A model generated the notes under the pieces. That model saw only the letters and a program-made list of their open reading frames with translations. It was not told the origin of the DNA and did no database searches. Made by a program: the position numbers and the translations under genes. From Nitrospirota bacterium (lineage in GTDB: Bacteria; Nitrospirota_A; Leptospirillia; Leptospirillales; Leptospirillaceae), in contig DAHWGX010000075.1 of NCBI GenBank assembly GCA_027335985.1, positions 1 through 29,876 on the forward strand: a stretch of 29,876 nt of DNA. Reading direction: 5' to 3'. Shown here piece by piece: positions 7,728 to 15,352 of this stretch; position 1 is the stretch's first letter; every line of letters begins with the position of its first letter.

Positions 7728-8441
7728 TTGAAGATTCAGTACGCCTCGGATCTCTACCTCGATCATGGGCACCGGACTTTGCCTCCCGGACATATTCAGG
7801 GGGATGTGTTGGTGCTGGCGGGTAATCTCCAGGAAAAGATTCCGTTTCGAAGAGATTATCTGACCATTCTGGCGCAGACGAAAGTGCCGGTTTTGTTCGT
7901 TCCCGGCGATCGGGAAGCCATGGCGCTTCCCTCGGACAACTCTCTGGGAGCGATGAGGGCCCTGATGCCGGAAGGTCCGATCATTTTGGACAGAGTGGAA
8001 ATCCTGATCTATGGAGTACGGTTTCTGGGCTGCACTCTGTGGACTGATGTTGCCGGGATCGAGAAAGAGGAGTCGTTGCTGAAACGATTCTGGTCGCTTG
8101 AGGCGCTCGAGCGGCATCGAAATGATCGCGCCTGGCTCCTCGAGCGCCTCTCCCTTCCGTTTTCGGGTCCCACGGTAGTCGTGACCCACTTTGCCCCATC
8201 CACGCTCTCTCTTCCTACTGAATGTATCGATGGCCCTGAAGACTCCCCTTTATTTACAGGTCTGGAGTCAATGATCTGCGCCTATAGACCCTCTTTGTGG
8301 ATTCACGGCCATACGCCCCTGTCGATAGACTACCGCCTTTGGAAAACCCGGATCGTCTCCAACCCCTTCGGTTCATTGGGGGAAGAAGGAAAAGTGAGGG
8401 AAAATCCCTTCTTTTCCCCAGAAAAAACTGTGGTGATCTAG
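7728..8441 (+). CDS. Calcineurin-like metallophosphoesterase with degenerate metal-binding motifs
   Basis: A 237-residue protein of the metallophosphoesterase fold, starting with TTG (KIQYASDL) behind AAAGGAGGAG; the upstream ATG lacks a ribosome site. The family usually reads SDLHLE, GDVLVLAGD, GNHE, a His in THH, and GHTH. Here these are SDLYLD, GDVLVLAGN, GDRE, VTHFAPS and HGHTP. The His of motif I, the Asp of motif II, the Asn and His of motif III and the last His are thus all changed, while the frame (GCTLWTD, WIHGHT) is kept. It is probably inactive or has shifted metal use; a binding or regulatory role is inference. It is convergent with motB and is the first gene inside the repeat-flanked cassette. 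Confidence 0.8.
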   Translation: MKIQYASDLYLDHGHRTLPPGHIQGDVLVLAGNLQEKIPFRRDYLTILAQTKVPVLFVPGDREAMALPSDNSLGAMRALMPEGPIILDRVEILIYGVRFLGCTLWTDVAGIEKEESLLKRFWSLEALERHRNDRAWLLERLSLPFSGPTVVVTHFAPSTLSLPTECIDGPEDSPLFTGLESMICAYRPSLWIHGHTPLSIDYRLWKTRIVSNPFGSLGEEGKVRENPFFSPEKTVVI

Positions 8442-8489
8442 AAGTCTGCCCCGGAAACAGCCTGCCTTTTCTCTTTCTTTCGCACATTT

Positions 8490-9200
8490 TTACTTTTTCA
8501 GGATCACGATCTCCACCCGCCGGTTTTGACGGCGATGATCGCTCGTATCGTTTGGGACCAGAGGTCGTGATGAGCCGAAGGCGACGGTACTTGTCTTTCT
8601 GGGATCAATGGGGACCGCAGAGAGAAGAAAGGAGAGGACATTGACCGCCCGGGCCCCCGATAGGGCCCAGTTGTTCCGATACCGGCCGTGAACCGGAAGT
8701 GAGTCGGTATGTCCTTCGACACGAAAGGGAAGCCCGCCATCAGCGAGAAGACGGGCAATGGCGGCAAGAACGGGCCGGGACTTCTTCCGGAGATGAGCCC
8801 GCCCTTCCCGAAACAAAAAACCTGCCTGAATCCGGACGCGAAGGTGTCGAGAACCTTCGACCACGCTCATGTCCTTCGGGGAGGGAGCGGTCCGCGTGAG
8901 ATTTTCGAGAGCCCGCGTCAGGACGACGGACGTTTTCGACGTGGCCAGTCCGGATTGGGAGTGATTGGGAGAAAAGAGGACGTGGAGGCGCTCCCGAGGC
9001 GCACGATGGCGAAAGGTGGCAACGATAGCCTGGGAGATGGTCCGGTATTTCCCTTCATTGAGCGAGGAAACGGCGTACATCATCACGAAGAACGTGAAGA
9101 GGAGCGTGATGAAGTCGGCGTAAGAGACGAGCCAGCGATCGAGGTTGATGGGGTCACCCTCGGGCGTCTTTCGCACTTTTCTGCCGAAGCTTGCCGCCAT
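8490..9200 (-). CDS. motB: MotB/MotD-type flagellar stator subunit
   Basis: A 236-residue protein with one N-terminal membrane helix and an OmpA/MotB peptidoglycan-binding domain. The start, DRWLVSYADFITLLFTFFVMMYAVSSLNEGKYR (about residues 21-53), is typical of the MotD branch; the Asp in YADF is the proton-carrying residue. The C-terminal domain has FRVEGHTDSLPV, NNWALSGARAVNVL and a final NRRVEIVI. With MotA or MotC it forms the proton channel that drives flagellar rotation. The ATG at 9200 follows AAGGGGA; longer upstream readings overlap fliM and were rejected. It lies 23 bp downstream of fliM. No motA-like partner is in the window. Confidence 0.92.
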   Translation of the reverse strand: MAASFGRKVRKTPEGDPINLDRWLVSYADFITLLFTFFVMMYAVSSLNEGKYRTISQAIVATFRHRAPRERLHVLFSPNHSQSGLATSKTSVVLTRALENLTRTAPSPKDMSVVEGSRHLRVRIQAGFLFREGRAHLRKKSRPVLAAIARLLADGGLPFRVEGHTDSLPVHGRYRNNWALSGARAVNVLSFLLSAVPIDPRKTSTVAFGSSRPLVPNDTSDHRRQNRRVEIVILKK

Positions 9201-9223
9201 GATGTTTTCCCCTTGATCTCGCC

Positions 9224-10246
9224 CTAGGCGTCCTCCTCGTCCTTCCGAAGACCGGAGAGGTCCGGAAAGACCCGCTCCGTGATCCGCAAGGCCCGATTGC
9301 TCCGGAAAAGTCCCGCCTGTCCCCGAAAGCGCACCGCCCCTTCCACTCGAAGGTCGATCGGCTCGCCTCCATGGCGGTCGAGGGTCAGAATGTCTCCCGG
9401 TTTCCACCGAAGGGCCTCGGAGAGGCGAACCGTCCCTCGTCCCAGTTCGGCCACAAGCCTCACAGGGACCTCAAGAAGCTGGGACTGGTAGCGGGTGATC
9501 CAGTGGTGGTCCACTTCGTACTGGTCGCTTTGAAAGCCCGTATAAAGTTTTTCCTTGATCGACTCCACAGTGGAGTAGGGAATACAGAGATAGACCGGAC
9601 GACCCTGTCCATCGATTTCAAGGCGATAAGTCAGCGAGATGACCTGCTCCGTGGGAGAGACGATCGCCGAGAACTGGGGATTGACCTCGGAGCGGATATA
9701 GGTTGCTGCCACCGGATGGACGGGAGCCCAGGCCCGCTCGAAGTCCCCCATCGCCAGGGAGAGCACGTTCCGGGAGATCCGGTTTTCAATAGGGGAAAAG
9801 TCGCGGCCTTCCACCTTCACATGCCCCCGGCCGACCCCCCCGAAGAGGTGATCGACCAGCAGAAACACCAGACGAGCGTCGAGGATGAAGAGGAAGTTCC
9901 GTTTCATGGGTTCGAGACGGAGGATGTTGATGTTGGAGGGCAACGGAACCTTTTTGATGAACTCCCCGTATTTGATCATTTCGATGACCACGGGAGAAAA
10001 TTCGGCCGACTTCCGCAATAGGGAGGAGAGAGAGAGCTGAAAAAAACGGGAGAATCGCTCATTGACGATCTCAAGGGTCGGCATACGACCCCGGATTACC
10101 CGCTCCTGGCTCGCCAAATTGTATTCCCGGGGAGCTTTTCCGGAGGGTGTGCCGGAATCTCCGGGCGGTTTGGTCTCGACTTCTCCCGAGACAACGCCGC
10201 GCAGGAGCGCGTTGACTTCGTCCTGTGACAGGATGTTTTCCGCCAT
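9224..10246 (-). CDS. fliM: FliM flagellar motor switch protein
   Basis: A 340-residue FliM of normal length. The N-terminal CheY-binding peptide is intact (ILSQDEVNALL, residues 5-15). The middle CheC-like domain follows (RFSRFFQLSLSSLLRKSAEF, then LVDHLFGGVGRG), and the C-terminal SpoA/FliN-like domain contains LSEALRWKPGDILTLDRHGG. FliM joins the stator-facing C-ring to CheY-P and sets rotation direction. The ATG has AAGGGGCC upstream and a good promoter at 10341-10314. It forms an operon with motB. Finding fliM with only motB, next to conjugation genes, is unusual: the rest of the flagellar cluster is absent. Confidence 0.95.
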   Translation of the reverse strand: MAENILSQDEVNALLRGVVSGEVETKPPGDSGTPSGKAPREYNLASQERVIRGRMPTLEIVNERFSRFFQLSLSSLLRKSAEFSPVVIEMIKYGEFIKKVPLPSNINILRLEPMKRNFLFILDARLVFLLVDHLFGGVGRGHVKVEGRDFSPIENRISRNVLSLAMGDFERAWAPVHPVAATYIRSEVNPQFSAIVSPTEQVISLTYRLEIDGQGRPVYLCIPYSTVESIKEKLYTGFQSDQYEVDHHWITRYQSQLLEVPVRLVAELGRGTVRLSEALRWKPGDILTLDRHGGEPIDLRVEGAVRFRGQAGLFRSNRALRITERVFPDLSGLRKDEEDA

Positions 10247-10313
10247 GAGGCCCGGCCCCTTCCAAAGAAGTCCCTCGACCAGTTCGACAATTTAAACAAT
10301 TCGATATTTTTTT

Positions 10314-10341
10314 AATTTACCACGATAATCCGAGTTGTCAA
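10314..10341 (-). promoter_or_regulatory. Sigma-70-type promoter for fliM-motB
   Basis: On the minus strand TTGACA (10341-10336, perfect consensus) is followed after 16 bases by TAAATT (10319-10314). It lies about 70 bases before the fliM ATG, in a strongly AT-rich gap (10247-10399) between fliM and the GGDEF/EAL gene. No sigma-54 type GG/GC promoter was seen in front of fliM. Confidence 0.6.
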
Positions 10342-10399
10342 ATAAAAAGATAAATATTTATTAATATAATTTTGTGAATAAAGACTTAAGTCGAGGGAT

Positions 10400-12970
10400 C
10401 TAGATCTTCGAGGAAAAAGGGGAGGCCATCCAGCGGGAAAAGTCCTCGACAGGAAGAGGCGGACTGAAGTAGTAGCCCTGGATCTCATGGCATCCGAGTT
10501 TTTTGAGGATGTCGAGCTGTTCCCGCGTTTCCACGCCTTCGGCGATCGTCCGGAGCCCCAGGGCGGAGGACATGGTGATGATGGCGGTGGTGATGGCCCG
10601 CACGTTCGGGTCCGACGAAAGGGTCGTGACGAAGGAGCGATCGATCTTGAGCTTGTAGACGGGAAGCTGGGTCAGGTAGGAGAGGCTTGAGTACCCCGTC
10701 CCGAAGTCGTCGATGGAGGTGCGGACTCCCAGGCTGGACAGCTCCTGGAGAACGGCGGTCGTCTGGGAGCGGGTCATCAGGATGCTTTCCGTGATCTCCA
10801 CTTCCAGGAGCCGTCCCTCGGCCCCAGACCTCTCGAGAGCTGCCCGGACAATGTCCGCGAGGCTCCCCCTCTCGAATTGCCGCCCGGACACGTTGACCGT
10901 CAAGCGGAAAGGAGGCGTTTCGGTCATTTTCCAACGTTTCAACTGACGGCAAGCTTCCTCGATCACCCAGGTGCCAATGGCGACGATGAGCCCCGAGCTT
11001 TCGGCGACCGGGATGAACTGGTCGGGAGGAACGAGTCCGCGCTCGGGATGATTCCAGCGGATGAGGGCTTCCGCCCCCACCAGGCGGCGGGTGGCCAAGT
11101 CCACCTGGGGCTGGAAGTACAGCACGAATTCATTGTTTTCGAGGGCCCGCCGGAGCTCCCGTTCCGTCTCGTACCGCCGGCGGCCTATCTGTCCGTCCTC
11201 TTTGGAATAGGCGACGGCCGCGTGTCCGATCTCCTTGGCACGGTACATGGCAATGTCGACCCGACGAAGCAGAAAGTCCACGCTCTCCCCATCTTCCGGC
11301 CAGACGGCCATGCCGATGCTGGCGTTCACAAAGACCGGGGCCGGGTCGATGTCGAAGGGACGGGCCACCTCATCAAGGATCGTCTCGGCCACTTTCTGGA
11401 TGTCCTGCCGGTTGGTCAACCCTTCCAGGATCACCATGAATTCGTCCCCGCCGGTCCGGGCCACGATATCGCTTCGACGGACGCAGGCTGTCAGGCGCTT
11501 TCCCACTTCCTGAATGAGGGCGTCACCCCGGTCGTGGCCCAACGAATCGTTGATTCCCTTGAATCGGTCCAAATCGAGATAGAGGAGCGCGCCTCCCTTC
11601 CTGGGGCCAGGCTCCGGAGAGGCGAGGAGGCGGGAGAGATGCTCCACGAGAGCGGTTCGGTTGGGGAGACCCGTCAGGGGGTCGGTGTGCGCCACCTGAA
11701 GAAGTCGGGACTCGAACTCCTTTTGTTCGGTCAGATCCCGAAGGACGAGTGTGACGAAGGATCCGGCGCCATCATAAAAGCGGCTAGCGGAGACCTCCAC
11801 CGGAAAGAGGATGCCGTCCTCGCGGCAGCCCTGGGTCTCCAGGACAAACCCTTGGGAGTCCGCTCCCGAGGAGGACAAGGACGCAAAGGAAAGATGGGGG
11901 AGAAACCTCGCGAGGGAATGGCCTTGGATCCGGGAACGGCGGACCCCGAAGATCCGCTCGGCGGAGGCATTGAAATAGAGCACGGTTCCAGCAGAGTCGA
12001 CAAGGACGATCCCCAGCAGGGCGGTCTCCGCGAGGGTGACGAAACGCTTCTCGACGCCTTCTGCCTGGGTGCGAAGGGCCTGCTCGAGACTCAGGTCCTC
12101 GAAGAGAACCAGGGTTTGGACCTCCTCTCCTGGAGAAATTTGGGAGAGGGTAAGCCTTACGGGATGGGAATGAGGGGAATGGTCGCGTCCTTTTGGGGCA
12201 ATTTCGAGTGCCCGTCGAAGCATTCCCGTCCTCCGGACTTCCTTGAGAGCATCCTCCAGTTCTTTGGAGGGAAGAATGGACGGAAGCGGACGGCCCAAGA
12301 CCTCGGGGCTCGTCAGGCCAAATTGCCGAAAAAACGCGGGATTGGCTGACAGGACCGTGCCGTCGGCTCCCAAAAGGAGGAGCCCGTCGGGGAGATGCGT
12401 CAGAAGCTTGTCGTCGTATTCGCCAAGAAGACGGGCTTTCCGGAGAGCCTCGCCAAAATAGGCCTCCAGGGTCAGGGCGATATCGAAGAAGACTATCTTA
12501 AGAAAAGACCCGAAGGCCTCGGAAGACTCCCGAAGATCATGACCCGGCAAAAACGGGATCCCCCGCTCCAAAAGGGAGGATAAATAACGGGTCCACGCCC
12601 CGAGGTACCAGACGGGCGGGGTTCGCATTTCCACATGGAGAAGCCCCACGCGCTGGCGGGAGCGGATGTAGTCCTCATCGTAGCGGCCCGAGGTCAGATG
12701 GTTGAAGTACTCGGTCAGGACAGTCTTGAAATGATCGAGCCGGGCGGACTCGGAGGGAAGCCGGGCGTGGATCGGTCCAAAGAAGGACAAGTGGCGAAGG
12801 AAAGAGTCAACGAGATCCGGCTGGGCGGAGGAGAAGGCCGGATGGAGCGACAGAAGGCGGAATCGATCGTCTTCCGTAAACCCGAAAAAGTGAAGCCAGC
12901 GAAGCGGATCGGATCCCTCCGGATCAAATTCCGGAGGAGCCCCGATAGAGGACGAGCGATCTACGGACAT
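10400..12970 (-). CDS. Globin-coupled PAS-PAS-GGDEF-EAL cyclic-di-GMP sensor enzyme
   Basis: An 856-residue cytosolic protein counted from the ATG at 12970. Residues ~20-175 look like a globin-coupled sensor (DEDYIRSRQRVGLLHVEM, proximal His112, then PPVWYLGAWTRYLSSLL), so a heme oxygen sensor is likely. Two PAS domains follow (~187-290 and ~307-412). The GGDEF domain has an intact TGGDEF (507-511) and an RRSD inhibitory site just before it. The EAL domain has GAEALIRW (~634), SIDDFGTGYS (~754), LKIDRS and AEGVET, all intact. It could both make and break c-di-GMP. A start with a good ribosome site lies upstream at 13034, but it is out of frame at the present length of the tetranucleotide repeat (12993-13018). 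The ATG at 12970 has only a weak ribosome site. It follows the sigma-54-like gene on the same strand. Confidence 0.9.
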   Translation of the reverse strand: MSVDRSSSIGAPPEFDPEGSDPLRWLHFFGFTEDDRFRLLSLHPAFSSAQPDLVDSFLRHLSFFGPIHARLPSESARLDHFKTVLTEYFNHLTSGRYDEDYIRSRQRVGLLHVEMRTPPVWYLGAWTRYLSSLLERGIPFLPGHDLRESSEAFGSFLKIVFFDIALTLEAYFGEALRKARLLGEYDDKLLTHLPDGLLLLGADGTVLSANPAFFRQFGLTSPEVLGRPLPSILPSKELEDALKEVRRTGMLRRALEIAPKGRDHSPHSHPVRLTLSQISPGEEVQTLVLFEDLSLEQALRTQAEGVEKRFVTLAETALLGIVLVDSAGTVLYFNASAERIFGVRRSRIQGHSLARFLPHLSFASLSSSGADSQGFVLETQGCREDGILFPVEVSASRFYDGAGSFVTLVLRDLTEQKEFESRLLQVAHTDPLTGLPNRTALVEHLSRLLASPEPGPRKGGALLYLDLDRFKGINDSLGHDRGDALIQEVGKRLTACVRRSDIVARTGGDEFMVILEGLTNRQDIQKVAETILDEVARPFDIDPAPVFVNASIGMAVWPEDGESVDFLLRRVDIAMYRAKEIGHAAVAYSKEDGQIGRRRYETERELRRALENNEFVLYFQPQVDLATRRLVGAEALIRWNHPERGLVPPDQFIPVAESSGLIVAIGTWVIEEACRQLKRWKMTETPPFRLTVNVSGRQFERGSLADIVRAALERSGAEGRLLEVEITESILMTRSQTTAVLQELSSLGVRTSIDDFGTGYSSLSYLTQLPVYKLKIDRSFVTTLSSDPNVRAITTAIITMSSALGLRTIAEGVETREQLDILKKLGCHEIQGYYFSPPLPVEDFSRWMASPFSSKI

Positions 12971-12992
12971 GGGGTCGTCCGTCTCCGACCGG

Positions 12993-13018
12993 GCTTGCTT
13001 GCTTGCTTGCTTGCTTGC
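12993..13018 (-). repeat. Tetranucleotide repeat (six AAGC units), probable phase-variation tract
   Basis: Six perfect GCTT units on the plus strand (AAGC on the coding strand) plus a partial GC. The tract lies between an ATG at 13034, preceded by GGAGG, and the GGDEF/EAL protein start at 12970. The two ATGs are 64 bases apart, so they are out of frame by one base now. Loss of one unit (60 bases) or gain of two (72 bases) would put the upstream start in frame and add 20 or 24 residues. At the present length the upstream start stops after 36 codons at 12924. A GTG at 13045 is in frame now but has no ribosome site. Confidence 0.85.
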
Positions 13019-13084
13019 GCAAAAACCTGTCCATGGGTCCTCCACAATCGGGCAAGAGGCAGGGAGAGCGAGCCAAGGAAAGTT

Positions 13085-14260
13085 CTAGGGACTCACCCTG
13101 TTGCAGTCCGGAGGCCTTCCGAAGGTGTTCAGAAAGGCGCGATAAAGAAGACGTTCCTGGGTCCGCCAGTCCTCCTTGAAGATGCGATAGCGAAAGCGCG
13201 CTCCCGCGGAAATCTTGTTCCGGAGGCAAGGGCTACCTCCAGAAACATAAAGATGGTACGACAGGCGCCGCTTGAGATTGCCCGCCGATCCGATATAGAT
13301 GACCTCTTCCGGAACGCCGGGGAGGAAGGAGCGGATTTCGTAGACTCCGGACACCGCAGGAACCATCTCCCGGACAGAAAAAAGGGTCAGCGGAAGTGGC
13401 ACCGAGAAATCACTCGTGGCTTCCCGGTAGTTTTCCGCGACGGCTCGGCCGTCTTTTCCGGGAATACCCAGAGCCCTCCTGAGTCGGGAGATAGTTCTCC
13501 GGGAGAGGTAGACACCGAAGGACTCATGCACATGCCGGGCAATCTCCCCATCGGAAAGAGGAGCCGAGAGGCGGCCCTCATGCATCAGCCTTTTCTCATT
13601 TTTTATCACGTGGTCAATGAAATGGCAACAGACGTCACTCCGGCTGGCGCAGAGATCTCTCAGAGGATGGACACGTCCATCCGGAAAAATAACGGGAAAA
13701 TTTCGAAGAAGACGGGATAGGCGGCTCGGATCGAGGCGGTTCAGTGGAAAGGGCGTCGAGGAAAGAGCGCGGGACACGTCCGACTGGCTCAAAGGCCGGA
13801 GTCGGACGGGACTTCCAGAGACAAGAAAGTCGGCCTGCTCCCGGAGGAGATGATCGATCAGGGTTTGAGCCATACGGTTGCGGGTATTCACGAGTCGGAG
13901 CCTCCGAACGATCCTCCGGAGATCCTCATTGCCGCTCCCGTCCTGGAGAAATTCCTCCATCCTGATGTCGTCGAAGCGATATTCCCGGATGCAGCAGACT
14001 CTGTGATAGAGAAAGACAGGATAGATGCCGTTCGAGAGGATTTCTCCACTGGCATAAACGTCGGAGGGAGGAAGGGACACGAGGGTTGCCCCCTTCAGAT
14101 GGGCTGACTCGACGAGGCCGACAAGACGGGGAAGTGACGGATCCGAATCGAGAGTTTCGATGTAACGCTCGAACTTCTTGAGAGGGAGATCCAGAAACCG
14201 GGCCAGAAGAATGGATCCAAAGAGAGAAGGATCGAGTCGTTTATTGACGTCTCTGTTCAC
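13085..14260 (-). CDS. Sigma-54 (RpoN)-like protein fused to a GIY-YIG nuclease domain
   Basis: A 391-residue protein with two unlike parts. Residues ~12-45 (LFGSILLARFLDLPLKKFER) resemble RpoN region I, usually rich in Leu and Gln. Residues ~110-200 resemble the core-binding part, with RPLSQSDVSRAL and NFPVIFPDGRVHPLRD. Residues 215-268 resemble the RpoN DNA-binding end: PLSDGEIARHV, then SRRTISRLRRALGIPG, close to the RpoN box ARRTVAKYR. Residues ~300-390 form a UvrC-type GIY-YIG domain: SGVYEI, VIYIGSAGNLKRRLSYH, Glu369 and CNR at the end. The start is GTG with no clear ribosome site. It is upstream of the GGDEF/EAL gene on the same strand. Whether it acts as a sigma factor, a nuclease or both is unknown. 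Confidence 0.78.
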   Translation of the reverse strand: MNRDVNKRLDPSLFGSILLARFLDLPLKKFERYIETLDSDPSLPRLVGLVESAHLKGATLVSLPPSDVYASGEILSNGIYPVFLYHRVCCIREYRFDDIRMEEFLQDGSGNEDLRRIVRRLRLVNTRNRMAQTLIDHLLREQADFLVSGSPVRLRPLSQSDVSRALSSTPFPLNRLDPSRLSRLLRNFPVIFPDGRVHPLRDLCASRSDVCCHFIDHVIKNEKRLMHEGRLSAPLSDGEIARHVHESFGVYLSRRTISRLRRALGIPGKDGRAVAENYREATSDFSVPLPLTLFSVREMVPAVSGVYEIRSFLPGVPEEVIYIGSAGNLKRRLSYHLYVSGGSPCLRNKISAGARFRYRIFKEDWRTQERLLYRAFLNTFGRPPDCNRVSP

Positions 14261-14427
14261 GGAGAATTTTGAGGGGAAATTTTATGAAAATCTCCTGTTG
14301 CACATCATGAAAAAGTCAGAAGAACCTTACATCCTAACGGTCCCATTGACATTCAAAAACTTTGCCTCTATGTTCCTTCGTCAATTATGTTCCATCCTCG
14401 AAAGATGGTCAAAACCTGTTCTCACCT

Positions 14428-14868
14428 CCCGCCCTGCTCCGCTAGCCGCCTTCCGCTCGCGACACCGGGACTCTTGGGGTCCCCGTGCGCATCGCTGGTC
14501 CTCCGGACCCGGCGCCGTCGCTCCGAACGGGCCGAAATCCCCGACTCAGATTTTTGTTCAGCAGTTTCTGCTCTCCTTTCCGGAATCAAAACCCACCGGC
14601 CCCGGACCGGCCAGAAAGAGGTCGCCGGGACCCGAAGGTCGGGAAGCTCGGGGCGATGCCCCGAACCCCCTTTTTGGAACTAACACAGCACGCACCCTCT
14701 CGGGGTGAGAGAATATCCAGCGTGCGTGCCGTCCGGGCGGGGGGCGGCCCCTCAAATGCCCCCTGTGCTCAGGAGGACCCTTTTGAGGGGCCTGGCCCGG
14801 TTCCGACCGAGGGTCTCCGGAGGGGCATGACCCTCGAAAAAATAGCCCGGACATTGGCTCCCAGGCCG
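14428..14868 (+). repeat. Left arm of a ~450 bp imperfect inverted repeat; candidate oriT region
   Basis: This non-coding block is matched in reverse by 20830-21282. Its outer ~105 bp also equals 7193-7298. The inner ~215 bp carries strong hairpins: TCGGGGC/GCCCCGA (14648-14664), GCACGCAC (14688-14695) with GTGCGTGC (14722-14729) enclosing CTCTC/GAGAG, and CCCCTCAAA/TTTGAGGGG (14748-14790) enclosing CCCCCTG. In R388 oriT lies just upstream of trwA; here the block lies just upstream of the trwA-like gene, so oriT may be inside it. That placement is inference. The gap 14261-14427 to its left is AT-rich and holds only presumed promoter sequence for the sigma-54-like gene. Confidence 0.8.
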
Positions 14869-14896
14869 GGAAGGGCCCTAACAAGAAGGAGAAAAA

Positions 14897-15352
14897 ATGC
14901 GTTTTATACCGAAGAAAGTGTCTTTGAAGGATTCAACATTGTCGAACATTAAAAAACGGGCCGTCGCTGAAGGTACATCCGCATCGGAAATTGCGAGAAG
15001 AGCGCTCGAGGCCGCATTCGACAACCCGGAAGGGTCCAAAGTGGGACCAGGACCCGGAATAGATCTGGAGATGTTAAAAAAGGCGATTTGGGAGGAGCGG
15101 GAGGAGGAGAAAGAAAAACAGAAACTGCTCGCCGAGATGGGGCTTTTGCCCGATCCCCCAAACGGATCAGGTATTTCCCCTCAAATTATCGAACTTCAGG
15201 TTGAAACTCTGACAAAAACCTACGAGTTGCTGAGGAAGATTTCCCTTCATCTTTCTCAGGAAAAAACTAAAGAGCATGAGGATCGAGTCAAATACGCGGA
15301 GACGGCGGCGATGGAAACCGTGAAAAAACTGAACTTGGGAGGCGCGAAGTGA
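14897..15352 (+). CDS. Ribbon-helix-helix protein, TrwA-like relaxosome accessory factor
   Basis: A 151-residue protein. Residues 6-45 read as a ribbon-helix-helix (KVSLKDSTLSNIKKRAVAEG, then SASEIARRALEAAF), the DNA-binding fold of TrwA and other oriT-binding accessory proteins. The middle is a charged coiled-coil-like stretch (EEREEEKEKQKLLAEM), and the C-terminal half is helical. AAGGAG lies just before the ATG. It is the first gene of the mobilisation operon and is followed by coupling-protein and relaxase genes in the trwA-trwB-trwC order of R388. It likely binds oriT and represses its own operon. The fold call is sound; the TrwA role is inferred from gene order. Confidence 0.7.
   Translation: MRFIPKKVSLKDSTLSNIKKRAVAEGTSASEIARRALEAAFDNPEGSKVGPGPGIDLEMLKKAIWEEREEEKEKQKLLAEMGLLPDPPNGSGISPQIIELQVETLTKTYELLRKISLHLSQEKTKEHEDRVKYAETAAMETVKKLNLGGAK

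Noticed and set aside
10877..12349. A 490-codon open frame on the plus strand opposite the GGDEF/EAL gene
   Set aside because: It is antisense to an unmistakable multi-domain protein, has no ribosome site or recognisable domain, and is explained by high GC content.
12635..13720. A 361-codon plus-strand frame spanning the AAGC repeat
   Set aside because: It is antisense to two real genes, and the Leu/Ala/Cys run in it is only the translated repeat.
14437..14543. The ~105 bp repeat as an insertion sequence or its remnant
   Set aside because: No transposase fragment or flanking target duplication was seen in any of the three copies; it is left as an unclassified repeat.
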